A stretch of 64,000 nt of DNA, from NCBI GenBank assembly GCA_039794405.1, contig JBDIVL010000007.1, forward strand, positions 42,037-106,036, written 5' to 3'. The stretch's first letter is position 1. Each line of letters starts with the position of its first letter. Position numbers and translations under genes: made by a program. Under the pieces are notes generated by a model. It was not told the origin of the DNA, ran no database searches, and saw only the letters and a list, made by a program, of their open reading frames with translations. This DNA comes from JBDIVL01 sp039794405. GTDB taxonomy: Bacteria; Planctomycetota; Brocadiia; Brocadiales; Brocadiaceae. Shown piece by piece: positions 8,974-19,500 of this stretch.

Positions 8974-9268
8974 AAGCTTTTTATTACAATATGCGTAAGA
9001 TAATCCCTGGCGAGAAACCCCAGGCTAATAAAAAAGTTTGGAATCACAGATTGGTTTTGAAGATTGCGCTTATTTATAAAACCTTCCTTTAAAAAGGATT
9101 TTATCTACCCATGTAAAAAAAGACTTACTTTTTAACATAGAGGATTACATAGCGTGGCAGAGCCACAACCAAAAAACCTTGCTAAAAAACAAGGTTTTAC
9201 AACCTTGTAGTACAGATTATTGAATTTTTATCTGTGAAGTCTGTGCAATCTGCGGTTCCAGTAATTTC

Positions 9269-9313
9269 TTTAAAACTTGCTCATTGGTAAAGATAAACCG
9301 ATTAAAAAGTTTT
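9269..9313 (+). repeat. Duplicated leader segment, second copy
   Basis: AAAACTTGCTCATTGGTAAAG followed by ATAAACCGATTAAAAAG, ending just before the GGGAGG ribosome binding site of the second cytochrome gene. It is the partner of 8828-8874. The DNA between 8974 and 9268 shows no gene. Confidence 0.6.
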
Positions 9314-9333
9314 TGTGTATAAGGGAGGAAAGC

Positions 9334-10914
9334 ATGAAAAATGAAGAACGGTGGGCACAAATGGTGTATGTATTTATCATCTTTACTTTTTTATTTATTG
9401 CACCAATCATTACACCAAGGGGTATCTGCGCGCAGGGGCCTGTATATCTGCCTGAAAAGTCCATAAAAAACAAGGAGGTTAAAAAAGGTAATCAAAATAA
9501 CCAGACTCCACAGGAGAAGACCCTAAAAAAAGAAACTGATAAAAAGCCTGTAAAAGAAATAACCCAAAAGGAAAGAATCCCAGGTCCAAAACTACCAAAA
9601 GAAAGAGGAGGAACATTCTATTTTCCCATTATTATTAAAGAAGAGTTCAAAACCCTTATGGCAAAAATGAAAGATGAAAAACCCGATGTTATGGACAGGC
9701 AAATGAACCTGCTCAATGATATTTATGACCTCAGTGATTATCCAGCTCAGGAAGTCACAATGTCCGGCGGCAAGCCTGTTCAAGAAGGCGTCAGGGTCAA
9801 ACTGCCTGAGGGAATGACATGGGAAAAGCTTTCAGAAATGCCTCCGGGAGAGATTCGTGAAAAGGATTTATTTCCAAAAGGTTTTTTACCTCTTCCCCAT
9901 GTAAAACATGAAATTGGAGGTATGGTTTTCCCAAAGTTTCAAATTGATGAAATTCTGAAGTCAGAAAAACGTTCCCTTGAACGCTTTGATGTTGACTTCG
10001 ATATTCCAGAGCATTTTCTCCCGGAGTTTCCACCACCCGTTTTCCTGACAACACGGCCAGAACTTGGAGATATTTCACAAGGACAGCTTCTTACCATCAG
10101 GAACTATTACGAGCTTATGCAAGGGCTCTTAACGCCTGTACAATTGGAGGGTCTCAGGCTTCTTCTGACACCTTTCCCACAGCAGCAGTTTAACCAAACG
10201 GAAGACCGGCTGGTCGAAGAACCAAGTCTTGGTGTTTCATGCCTAGATTGCCATTCCAATGGACATACGAATGCTGCCTTTCATCTGAACCCTGATACAC
10301 GGCCTGAAGCAGTCCGCTTCAGAATCGATACGGTAAGTTTGAGAGGTATGTTTAATCAGCAAATCCACGGTTCCAAAAGATCGCTGCGATCCATCGAAGA
10401 TTTTACTGAATTTGAGCAACGCACGGCCTACTTTGATGGCGACCAGGTAACTGCGGCCAAAAAGGGACCCAATCTGCCAGATCGAACCAGCCAGGTGTCT
10501 TTTATGGCACAAATGCAAAATATATTTGATTTTCCTCCTGCACCGAAGCTGGATGTGTTCGGTTTGCTTGACCGTGAAAAAGCAACAGAGGAAGAACTCT
10601 TTGGACAAAAAGTATTCTTCGGAAAGGGACGCTGCGGAGAATGCCACCCAGCACCATTTTATCTCGATAGCAGGATGCACGATCTTAAGGTTGAGCGTTT
10701 TTATTATCCACGAACGGTAAATGATAAATGGGTTACCGCCGAAGGCCCTATCAAAACTTTTACCCTTCGTGGAATTAAGGATACACCACCTTACCTGCAC
10801 GATGGGAGGTTGTTAACCTTAGAAGATACTGTTGAATTTTTCAATCTTGTTTTGAGATTGAAGTTACTTCCGGATGAGAAAAAGGCCCTTGTGGCATTTT
10901 TACGGCAGCTCTGA
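9334..10914 (+). CDS. Exported dihaem c-type cytochrome, paralogue of 6808-8553
   Basis: 526 residues from the ATG at 9334, preceded by GGGAGGAAAGC. The signal peptide is at about residues 8-28 and a Lys-rich, Gln-rich spacer follows. Haem motifs are CLDCH near residue 308 and CGECH near residue 443. The shared C-terminal block FTLRGIKDTPPYLHDGRLLTLEDTVEFF is almost identical to the first paralogue, even at DNA level, which suggests recent duplication or gene conversion of the 3' part. Same likely role: periplasmic electron transfer or peroxidase-type chemistry. Confidence 0.85.
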   Translation: MKNEERWAQMVYVFIIFTFLFIAPIITPRGICAQGPVYLPEKSIKNKEVKKGNQNNQTPQEKTLKKETDKKPVKEITQKERIPGPKLPKERGGTFYFPIIIKEEFKTLMAKMKDEKPDVMDRQMNLLNDIYDLSDYPAQEVTMSGGKPVQEGVRVKLPEGMTWEKLSEMPPGEIREKDLFPKGFLPLPHVKHEIGGMVFPKFQIDEILKSEKRSLERFDVDFDIPEHFLPEFPPPVFLTTRPELGDISQGQLLTIRNYYELMQGLLTPVQLEGLRLLLTPFPQQQFNQTEDRLVEEPSLGVSCLDCHSNGHTNAAFHLNPDTRPEAVRFRIDTVSLRGMFNQQIHGSKRSLRSIEDFTEFEQRTAYFDGDQVTAAKKGPNLPDRTSQVSFMAQMQNIFDFPPAPKLDVFGLLDREKATEEELFGQKVFFGKGRCGECHPAPFYLDSRMHDLKVERFYYPRTVNDKWVTAEGPIKTFTLRGIKDTPPYLHDGRLLTLEDTVEFFNLVLRLKLLPDEKKALVAFLRQL

Positions 10915-10955
10915 AGTGGGCTGAGGAGAAATGAAATATACAAATTGAAAAACGT

Positions 10956-11022
10956 GGTGGAGGTCCGAAATCAGTTGCCAATATGGCAATAAAAATTGAT
11001 TCCCTCCCTTTGGACCTCCACC
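10956..11022. repeat. Cytochrome-flanking palindrome, copy 4
   Basis: Outer arms GGTGGAGGTCC and GGACCTCCACC pair perfectly over 11 bp. Copy 2 has GGTGGAGGCT with AGCCTCCACC, so both arms changed together and pairing was kept. It starts 42 bp after the second cytochrome stop codon. Confidence 0.85.
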
Positions 11023-11288
11023 CAATTTTCCTGACCTAAACGACCTGAAAGTGAAAAATGCAAACTGCTAATAAAGAAAAACTTATACTCCAGATATCGT
11101 GACTTAATTTTGACTTTGCATTTTTACAATTTTCACTTTCACTTATTTTCTGATACGGGAAGAGAAGCAACCGTCCGGATGTTTCGGTGTGCCACCATAC
11201 CGAAACCCATGCATTTCTGGATACCGCAAGAGCAGCATGATGCCTGTGGTTAATTTTTGACAGTGTCAATCTGAAAGAGGTGTTTCTT

Positions 11289-11753
11289 ATGAAAGATCAA
11301 ATAAAAGTTAGTAAAGATATTACATCTGCACGGCAACCATCCGAAGAGGAAATTAAAAATTTACCTCAACAAGGATTTCAATCAGTAATCAATCTTCGTA
11401 CAGGTGGAGAAGAAGATCAGCCGCTCTCTCCGCAAGAGGAGGAAGAACTTGTCCGAAGATCAGGTATGAAATACCTTAACATTCCCGTATCAAATAAAGA
11501 GGCACTAAAACCAGAACAGATTGATAAATTTCGAAATGCCGTGGAGTGTATGCCAAAACCCATATACGCCCATTGCCACAGAGGAAAACGTTCCGGGGCA
11601 TTTAGTATGATAGATTTGGCACTAAAACAGGGAATGACTGGCGAAGAGGCGCTTCAGAGGGCTATGTCAATGGGATTTGAGTGTGACGTGCCGCAGTTAA
11701 AAGAATTTTTTATAAACTACATCAACCAGCATACGAAGGCCGCAAAGCCTTAA
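11289..11753 (+). CDS. DUF442/beta-lactamase-hydrolase-like phosphatase domain protein
   Basis: 154 residues from the ATG at 11289, with GAGGTG upstream; a GTG nine bases earlier is less likely. The active-site loop HCHRGKRSG (cysteine, four residues, arginine) is the form seen in DUF442 proteins, which resemble dual-specificity phosphatases. In sulfide-oxidising bacteria this domain often accompanies MBL-type persulfide dioxygenases and rhodaneses. The next gene here, 25 bp downstream, is such an MBL-rhodanese fusion, so a role in sulfur or persulfide handling is inferred. Confidence 0.8.
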   Translation: MKDQIKVSKDITSARQPSEEEIKNLPQQGFQSVINLRTGGEEDQPLSPQEEEELVRRSGMKYLNIPVSNKEALKPEQIDKFRNAVECMPKPIYAHCHRGKRSGAFSMIDLALKQGMTGEEALQRAMSMGFECDVPQLKEFFINYINQHTKAAKP

Positions 11754-11778
11754 GATATCGAAAAAGGAGAGACAAGTC

Positions 11779-13164
11779 ATGTTCCTGGAAACAGTTCATT
11801 CAGAAGGGTTAGCGCACTTATCGTACATTTTTGGTGATAAAAGTAAGGCTGCAGTAATTGACCCACGCCGGGACTGTGATGTGTATGTAGATATTGCATC
11901 CCGGCACGATGCACGTATTACCCATATTTTTGAAACGCATCGGAATGAGGATTACCTTATTGGTTCAAAAGAATTGGCACATCAAACAGGGGCAGAAATT
12001 CATCATGGAAGGCATATTCCTTTTCAGTATGGAAACCCTGTATTTGAAGGAGATAGTTTTATATTGGGAGATATTCTCCTCAGGATACTGGAGACACCAG
12101 GCCACACCTATGAGAGCATCTCAATTGTCCTCACCGACAAAGGATTCAGCACTCAGGAACCAATTGCAGTATTTACCGGAGATACCCTTTTCATAGGAGA
12201 CGTTGGCCGCACAGACTTTTTTCCGGATAAACCGAAAGAGGTGGCAGGCCTTCTTTACGATAGTATTTTTCAAAAAATCCTCTCCCTTGGCGAACAGGTA
12301 ATTCTCTATCCGGCGCATGGAGCTGGTTCTGTGTGTGGCACCGGTATGGCATCAAGAGAATTCTCAACCATTGGTTATGAACGCAGGCACAACCCGGTTC
12401 TTCAAAAGACCCGAAATGAATTTATCAAGTATAAAGTTAATGAACATCATTACAAACCACCCTATTTCAGTACCATGCATAGATTGAATTTGGAAGGACC
12501 ACCTTTGCTCAAAAGTTTACCAAATCCTAAACCCCGAAACGTGGATGAATTTGATCAGGCTATGCATGAAGAAATGATCGTACTCGATGTACGCAGTCCT
12601 GAAGCTTTCACCGGTGCGTATATCCCCGGTAGTATTGCAATTCCTTTAGAAATGATTTCTTCATTTGCCGGTTGGTTTCTGCCGTATGATAAACCAATCG
12701 GACTGGTTGTCGATCAATATGAGCAGGTAGAAACTGCGGTACGTTACCTGATACGGCTCGGATACGATAATATTTCTGATTACCTTATGCAAGGAGTGTA
12801 TAAATGGGAAATTAGCGGACGTAAATACGACAGAATTCCTACAATTTACGCAGGAGAAGTCATGCGGCGTATAAATACGAAAGAAACTTTTACTCTTTTG
12901 GATGTCCGGAGTAAAGGAGAATTTGAGAGAGGCCATTTGCCAAACGCCATCAATATATATGTAGGTGAATTGCCCAATAGCCTGGATAAAATTCCTAAAA
13001 ATCATCATCCCTTGACGGTATTCTGCAGCACGGGTAAAAGGGCTACAATTGCAGCTTCACTATTAAAAAAGAACGGGTTTGAAGAAGTTGAAGATTGGCT
13101 CGGTTCCATGACAGCATGTTCTGCTATCAGTTGTCCAATCGTAACCCAGGATAAAAAAGGTTAA
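11779..13164 (+). CDS. MBL-fold hydrolase fused to two rhodanese domains (copy A)
   Basis: 461 residues. Residues 1-240 are a metallo-beta-lactamase domain related to persulfide dioxygenases. Its first metal site reads ETHRNEDY instead of THxHxDH, while GHTYES, FTGDTLFIGD and YPAHG keep the later ligands. Rhodanese domain 1 (about 265-355) starts LDVRSPEAF but has no active-site cysteine. Rhodanese domain 2 (about 370-455) has the catalytic loop CSTGKRA. AAGGAG lies upstream of the ATG. It was probably co-transcribed with the DUF442 gene. It likely handles protein or glutathione persulfides; the altered metal site is common to this subfamily, to my knowledge, but the reaction is unproven. Confidence 0.85.
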   Translation: MFLETVHSEGLAHLSYIFGDKSKAAVIDPRRDCDVYVDIASRHDARITHIFETHRNEDYLIGSKELAHQTGAEIHHGRHIPFQYGNPVFEGDSFILGDILLRILETPGHTYESISIVLTDKGFSTQEPIAVFTGDTLFIGDVGRTDFFPDKPKEVAGLLYDSIFQKILSLGEQVILYPAHGAGSVCGTGMASREFSTIGYERRHNPVLQKTRNEFIKYKVNEHHYKPPYFSTMHRLNLEGPPLLKSLPNPKPRNVDEFDQAMHEEMIVLDVRSPEAFTGAYIPGSIAIPLEMISSFAGWFLPYDKPIGLVVDQYEQVETAVRYLIRLGYDNISDYLMQGVYKWEISGRKYDRIPTIYAGEVMRRINTKETFTLLDVRSKGEFERGHLPNAINIYVGELPNSLDKIPKNHHPLTVFCSTGKRATIAASLLKKNGFEEVEDWLGSMTACSAISCPIVTQDKKG

Positions 13165-13837
13165 ATATAACGGCTTTCGGCGTGAGCTCAGCCGAACGAT
13201 AAAGGGGGTTGTAAAATTCCGGAAAAATACAATTCCTCAATTCCCCTTTCTTAAGCGCTTATCTTTACCCATATCTTTCGTGGGGTGAGTAAGAGTATCG
13301 GTATTTTATCCTTCGTACTCCGGTAAGGAGTATATGACAATGGGCAGGCAATTTATTGCCTGTACGTGAATAAAACAAGTCCCATAGGGACGATTGAATT
13401 GTATCTGTTTCGGTCGTCCCTATGAGATACATCATTGACGTAATCCAAAAAACAGGCAACAAATTGCCTGCCTACTATCAACAGCCCTTATCGGGCTGAA
13501 AAGATGTGGATAAGGATAAGCTCTTAAGGGGGGCTTCATAGGACTAACTTGATTGTATAGGAATTTTCATTTTATGTAAGCGGCTTTCTCAGGGTGGCAC
13601 GGACAAACTTTGTTTGTACGTGCTGCCCTTAGGGTTGGTTCCACCGTCCACAATTGAACCGAAACGTTTTGTATGTTTTCCTATGCCTGTTACCAATCAA
13701 AAACGTGCAGGCCTATGGTAAACGCATGGTTCAATCTAAATGGTTGAACCAACCATCAGTTCGCTAAAGGCGATAAGTTTAGATTAAACGTCCATTCTTA
13801 AAAGGATGGAAAAATGAGGAAGGAGGACACCTAGGTC
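13165..13837. other. Repeat-rich intergenic region between the two MBL-rhodanese genes
   Basis: No gene seen. It holds several inverted repeats: GGCAGGCAATTTATTGCCTG near 13342, AGGCAACAAATTGCCTGCC near 13453, and GACAAACTTTGTTTGTACG near 13602. A copy of the short motif TATAGGAATTTTCATTTTAT is at about 13556. The last 200 bp contain ATGGTTCAAT and ATTGAACC arms around 13640-13750 and probably the promoter of the next gene. Confidence 0.55.
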
Positions 13838-15205
13838 GTGTTTTTGGAAACGGTACGATCGGAAGGGCTGGCACATCTATCATATCTTATCGGTGATAAA
13901 GGAAAAATGGTTGTTATTGATCCAAGGTTTGATTGTGAAATCTATGTAGATATTGCTTACCGCCATAATTCACGCATCACCCACATTTTCGAAACACATT
14001 GTAATGAGGATTATGTTATTGGCTCCACACGGCTGGCAAAACGTACCGGAGCAAATATTTATCATGGAAGGCATACCTCCTTCAAGTACGGAGATTCTGT
14101 ATCTGAAGGTGATACCTTTGAGTTGGGCAATATTCTCCTCAGTATATTAGAAACACCAGGACATACGTATGAGAGTATCTCAATCGTTTTAGCCGATAAA
14201 AATTTCAGTAAAGAGCCAGTTGCAGTTTTTACAGGAGATACGTTATTTATCGGTAATACAGGCCGGATAGACTTTTTCCCGGATCAGATTGAGAACTGCG
14301 CAGTATTACTTTATGATAGTATTTTCAAGAAACTCCTTCCCCTTGGTGACCATGTAATTCTTTATCCAGCTCATGGAGGCGGGTCTATATGCGGGATTAA
14401 TATAGCATCACGGGAGTTCTCAACCCTCGGTTATGAGCGAAAGTATAACCCCATTCTTCAGATGAATCGTGACGAATTTATCAAACATAAGGCTCATGAG
14501 CATCACTACAAGCCCCCATACTTCAGCAGTATGTGGAAGCATAATCTTGAAGGAGCACCTTCACTGAAAAACTTACAAGAACCAGCACCAATCAACATTG
14601 ATAAATTTGCCATGGCTATAAACAACGGGATGATTGTACTCGATGTACGCAGTCTCGAAGCCTTTGCAAGCGCCTATATTCCCGGCAGTATTGCAATTCC
14701 TTTAGAAATAATTCCTATATTTGCCGGTTGGTTTTTACCGTATGATAAACCAATCGGGCTGGTCATTGACCAGTATGAACAGGCAGAAAAAGCTGCCCGT
14801 TATCTGATACGACTTGGCTATGATAATATCTGTGGCTATCTTGAACACGGGATGTACGAATGGGGAGCCAGTGGACATACGTGTGATAAAATTCCTGCCG
14901 TTTACACAGGAGAAATACTGCGGCGTTTAAACATGAAAAACACCTTTACCCTTCTGGATGTCCGCTGCAAAGAAGAATTCGAAAAAGGTCATTTACCAAA
15001 TGCTATCAATATATATGTAGGAGAACTACCCGACTATCTGGATAAAATCCCTAAGGACCAGCTCATAACTTGTTTTTGTACTACTGGCAAAAGGGCGATA
15101 ATTGCCGCATCAATACTGAAAAGGAACGGGTTTCAAAAAGTTGAAGACTGGTTAGGTTCCATAACTGCATGCGCTGCCCTGGGTTACCCAGTAGTAAGCA
15201 GATAA
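13838..15205 (+). CDS. MBL-fold hydrolase fused to two rhodanese domains (copy B)
   Basis: 455 residues starting at GTG 13838, with GGAGGA about ten bases upstream; the protein aligns with copy A from its first residue. It has the same altered metal site (ETHCNEDY), GHTYES, FTGDTLFIGN and YPAHG. The first rhodanese domain lacks a catalytic cysteine and the second has CTTGKRA. Copy B is separated from copy A by nearly 700 bp of repeats, so it is probably an independently expressed duplicate. Confidence 0.85.
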   Translation: MFLETVRSEGLAHLSYLIGDKGKMVVIDPRFDCEIYVDIAYRHNSRITHIFETHCNEDYVIGSTRLAKRTGANIYHGRHTSFKYGDSVSEGDTFELGNILLSILETPGHTYESISIVLADKNFSKEPVAVFTGDTLFIGNTGRIDFFPDQIENCAVLLYDSIFKKLLPLGDHVILYPAHGGGSICGINIASREFSTLGYERKYNPILQMNRDEFIKHKAHEHHYKPPYFSSMWKHNLEGAPSLKNLQEPAPINIDKFAMAINNGMIVLDVRSLEAFASAYIPGSIAIPLEIIPIFAGWFLPYDKPIGLVIDQYEQAEKAARYLIRLGYDNICGYLEHGMYEWGASGHTCDKIPAVYTGEILRRLNMKNTFTLLDVRCKEEFEKGHLPNAINIYVGELPDYLDKIPKDQLITCFCTTGKRAIIAASILKRNGFQKVEDWLGSITACAALGYPVVSR

Positions 15206-15324
15206 GAATAGCCCGGCATTACCATAATTCCTCTTGCGAATAAACAGCCTTATGTCAATAACTTTTCAAAACAACGACTACTCTTGTCTGTCTTATAAAT
15301 TTTTAAGGAAAGGAGGTGAGAACT

Positions 15325-15504
15325 ATGTGTATGAGTTGTGGTTGTGGTGCAGCAAAGGAAGATCACGGGAATAAAGACCATATTACTATGGATGACATCG
15401 AAAGGGCAGCAAAAGCTGCTGGAATAACGCCAGAAGAAGTTGTTCAAAACATTCAACAAACAGTTCAGCAACATTCAAAAAGTGGAACGACCCGCCAGCC
15501 TTAG
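15325..15504 (+). CDS. Cys-rich mini-protein with CMSCGCG start
   Basis: 59 residues from the ATG at 15325, with the strong site GGAGGTGA nine bases upstream. It opens MCMSCGCG, then has acidic and histidine residues (EDHGNKDH), and ends in an amphipathic helix of the form DDIERAAKAAGITPEEVVQNI. The cluster of four cysteines suggests metal or persulfide binding. Small proteins of this type have been seen in many anaerobes without a defined role. Its position after the MBL-rhodanese genes supports a sulfur or metal connection. Confidence 0.75.
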   Translation: MCMSCGCGAAKEDHGNKDHITMDDIERAAKAAGITPEEVVQNIQQTVQQHSKSGTTRQP

Positions 15505-15538
15505 ATTAAAAAATTTAATATCCCATATGTCTGATAGA

Positions 15539-15566
15539 GGGTGGGTATCTTGGTGTATACCCACCC
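15539..15566 (+). terminator. Strong hairpin after the Cys-rich mini-protein
   Basis: GGGTGGGTAT and ATACCCACCC form a perfect 10 bp stem with an eight-base loop. No T-run follows, so it may be a transcript-end or stability structure rather than a classic intrinsic terminator. Confidence 0.5.
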
Positions 15567-15681
15567 CAAAAACCCTCATGTACGATAATTTTCCTTTTAC
15601 TTTCACGGAAGCTACCGGTATATTGGATGAACGTATTAAAACATTCTTTTGCATGGTAAAGATGTCCATTAAGGTTTAATC

Positions 15682-16497
15682 ATGTATTCTATTAACAAAT
15701 ATTGCTTTCATGAATTTAAAATCACATCCGGACACAGGGCAAATTATGCCGTCCTTTCTAATCCTGAGTTTGAAAAGAACCAATGGGGTATAAAATATTC
15801 TCCTGCCAACAACTATTCACGGGAATATAAAATCCTTTCCCTCTTCTCACATCCGCAAATCCCCGTCCGACATAAAGAAGGAAACGACATGATGTATAAA
15901 GACGGCAAATCAGTATTAATCCAACATTATCTCATCATGACCCATTTTGAGGGAGAGGATGTCGTTGAATACTACAGGAAGAAAGAGCTACCGAACCAGC
16001 AAGAAATTGGATTTGTGCTCCAGTATTTTTCCAGTGCAATGTCACCCCTGCAGTACATGCACTCCAAAGGATATATACACTCTGACATAAAACCAGGCCA
16101 CCTCATTTTAAATCCTGAAACGGGTACTATGGGGCTTATTGATCTTGAATGTACGATTAAAACAGGAGAGATTATTTGTGGCATGAGCAAGGATTACGCA
16201 TCGCCGGAGCAAAAAGAAATGATCCGTCTACTACGCAACCTCTCTGGTAAAGGAGATGAAAAGTCTGTCCTGAAAAAGGTTAAACTCACTACCGCCTCTG
16301 ACCTTTATTCTATAGGTTTGATCCTCTACCAGATAATTACAAAGAAATTGTGGCAAGAAATACGTATCCCACCGAAAGAAATCAACAAGGCCGTTCCAGA
16401 CAGGCTGAATAGGATCGTTCTTGGACTACTCGAGGAAAACAACGATAACCGCATCCATTCCGCTGAAGTACTAAAATCTGAATTAGAATCGGTGTAG
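15682..16497 (+). CDS. Divergent Ser/Thr protein-kinase-like protein without glycine loop
   Basis: 271 residues. The catalytic loop reads HSDIKPGHLILN (canonical HRDxKxxN with the Arg replaced by Ser). LIDLE stands for DFG, and DYASPEQ for the APE region. The N-lobe has no recognisable GxGxxG loop, and the ATP-anchoring lysine is not obvious (perhaps in WGIKYSP). It could be a weakly active kinase or a pseudokinase. The start ATG has AAGG upstream. It closes the plus-strand cluster and faces the restriction enzyme gene convergently. Confidence 0.75.
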   Translation: MYSINKYCFHEFKITSGHRANYAVLSNPEFEKNQWGIKYSPANNYSREYKILSLFSHPQIPVRHKEGNDMMYKDGKSVLIQHYLIMTHFEGEDVVEYYRKKELPNQQEIGFVLQYFSSAMSPLQYMHSKGYIHSDIKPGHLILNPETGTMGLIDLECTIKTGEIICGMSKDYASPEQKEMIRLLRNLSGKGDEKSVLKKVKLTTASDLYSIGLILYQIITKKLWQEIRIPPKEINKAVPDRLNRIVLGLLEENNDNRIHSAEVLKSELESV

Positions 16498-16519
16498 TCC
16501 CCAGAGATCAGTAAAAAAG

Positions 16520-19500
16520 TTAAAATTTAAATTTGTTACCGATCACATTATCTTCTACAACCGGATATATATCATCGATTAATTTTTGGATTTCAATCGT
16601 CTTTTTAATGGCCGCAGTGATATTACAGTAATGTTTTATTTCATCAAGTGCTAATTTCCTGTCTTTTCTGTCCTTTAGCCATTTTTCGCATACCTGATAG
16701 CCACCGGTCTGATATCCAAATACTTCTGATTCTATGTCCTCAAAATATTGGTCTTTGTTTATGAATAATTTTGCGTGTTCATATCTTAACTTCTCAACCC
16801 TATTGTCTCCCTTACCCTGAAATTTGGCGAAGGATGGATTAATTTCTGATGGTTTCAGCAGGTGTAAATCAACGAGCCTTTTCCCATATTCAGCGATTTT
16901 GCTAAATGACTTGTAGTCTTTCGAAAATGGTACTCTGGGAAAATCTATCTTCAGGAATTCTGAATATTTTGTCCGATAAACATTTGAATAGAGGATAGCG
17001 TATACATAAAAGAAGATTTGTTCAGGAGAAGGTGCTTTCTTATAATTCCTTGTAAGTTGTTCTATTATTATAGGAGACAGGTTCGGCTTCTTTGCCAAAA
17101 AATCTGACTGTGGTTCAAAGAGCATTAAATTACGGACTGAGGACCGTTTTTCAGGGTTACTCTTTTCTGGATAGAGATAAAGCGGAAAAATGGAACATAT
17201 GCCACGGTTGCTTACAAAGTATCGATTATCAGTGATGTTCTGGACACAAGAGATATAATTATAAATTGTTACAGGATCATAAACATACTGACGCATAGTA
17301 ACTAAACCCAAATTGTCTTTCAAAAAATATTGCATTACATCATAGCGGTCTCTATCAATTAATTCAGGTCTGTAACAGATAAATCTATTATCAAAGGGGC
17401 GATAAGAGTATGGAATGATAGATTTTTCCCAATGTTCTTTTTTTACCTTATCCCTTGCTTCTTTTAATATAAAATCATGCGTATCCTTTAAATCCAATCC
17501 CTGCCTTACCAATTCATCAGATAAATTACTGGTAAATATTAACATCTTTTGCTTAATTTCATCTTTTGTAAATCCTACCACGAAATGATCGCGATGGGTC
17601 TTTACACCGCTGGAAGACTGGGTAAATATTTCTGGAATACCCCAAAATTTATCGTAGCTAACTTGGTGCGAAAAATCTTTTGCAACAAAAAAGTAGTACG
17701 GTTCCGAAGGACTTAATTTTTCCCACTTTGTTGATTTAATGTCATTTTCATTCAGATAATCATATTTCTTTTTCCACTTGCCATAAATATCCTGATAGAA
17801 TACCTTTCCCGGACCTTTTTGATTTCTTTCTTTGATGAAAAGAGCAATTGACACCCCTTGTTGAATATCAAAGACATTTTCATCCTTCGAACCGTCAGGA
17901 CACTTTTCTCCTATTCGGCTATTTCCATGGAGATTCAAGATGTAAATTTCGGTAAAACTTTCCAACAATTTCTTTCTCATGCCCCGATGAATTAGGCCAG
18001 AGAGATATGAATTGTTTGTAATCATTCCAATAACACCCTTACCAGATTTATCAATTTTCCAGTGGGCAAACCGGATAAATTTGATATAGTCGTCAGAAAG
18101 AGGTTGAATATTCTTTTCATCGCGGACGTCTTCTTTATAAACTTCCATCGCTCTTTCAATAAAATCAGATTTATTAGCCGAGCTTACAGAGTATGGTGGA
18201 TTCCCAAGTATTACCAGAATTGGCTGATCTCTTTTTACTTTACCTGCCAAGTGTGATTCTTCAGACAGGGATGCCATGCCTGGCAAATTAGTTTGGGCAA
18301 GCTCTTCCATTTCCAGGGTGTTTGTCAAATAAAGTTTTACCCTATCATTATCACGAAGCCTGTGTCCAAGTTCTTCCAGAAGAAAAGACATCTTTAAATG
18401 ACCTATTGCATAAGGTGCCATCATAAGTTCAAAGGCATAGAAATTATTAAGAATATGTTCCTCAATAAAACGTTCCCTGCCACCTTCACCATATTTTGAC
18501 GTAAACTCTTCTACAGCGATTTTTGAAGCCTCAGCCAAAAATGTTAACGTTCCTGCCGCCGGATCAAGGACAGTAACTAATTCGTTTGCAAAACCATCGT
18601 TTCTATGAAAGTGATCCTTGAGAATAGTATGCAAAGAACGCACAATATAAGAAACCACTGGTTCTGGGGTGTAATAGACACCTCTGAGTTCCCTTGTTTC
18701 TGGATCGTATTTAGCCAGGAAGGTTTCATAAAAGTGGACTACAGGGTCTTTCCCTTTCCCTTCATGGAAATATTGGTGAAGAATCTTGTTTACATCAGTA
18801 ACCGATAGGATCTCTGAGATATCATCAACGATCCATTCCATTTGCCTGGGTAATTCTTCAAGTGAGATGAACCTGAAAATATCCCTTAAAATGCCAATCG
18901 TGTGGGGAATATTATCATAAGCAAGTTTCCTATTAAAATTTTTCTTTACACGAATTCTTGATGCGAAAAGTCCGTAAGTAGTTGTTTGTGAATAAAGATC
19001 GGCAAATCCTTCTTTTGAAAGATCGTTTATGAGATATGTCTTAAAAGCCTCATAGAACCCTATCAGGCTACCCCTTTTACCTTCCTCTTCTTCTCTTAAT
19101 TCATGGGTAATCACTTCATCTCTTAAGAAACGTGTCTTATCTGCCAGCACCCGCGCCAAAGATTCGGCATCATAGAATTTTGGCAGCGAGTAGGAAAAGA
19201 ATTTCTCCAATAATGTTAAAAAATCTGATTCTTTTTCGGCAGGTGGGATTGTTTTAAGTTTGTGCATAACAAAAGGTCTGCCAATAAGTACCTTATCTAT
19301 TAATTCACCGTTACGGTAAAGCCTGAATTCAAAGAAATTGGTTAGTATAAGATTAGGGAAGGTTTTTACATAACGCTTCAACTGCTCAGTTGTTTCTACT
19401 TGGTCTAAATACTCAGTAGTTGGGGCCTTGGCTTCGATATATCCTATAATATGTTGAGTCCCATCCCAGACTCTAAAATCAGGATTTCCAGCCTCTGTCT

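Noticed and set aside
10243..10800. 185-residue minus-strand open frame
   Set aside because: Antisense to the haem region of the second cytochrome; low-complexity and without a family match.
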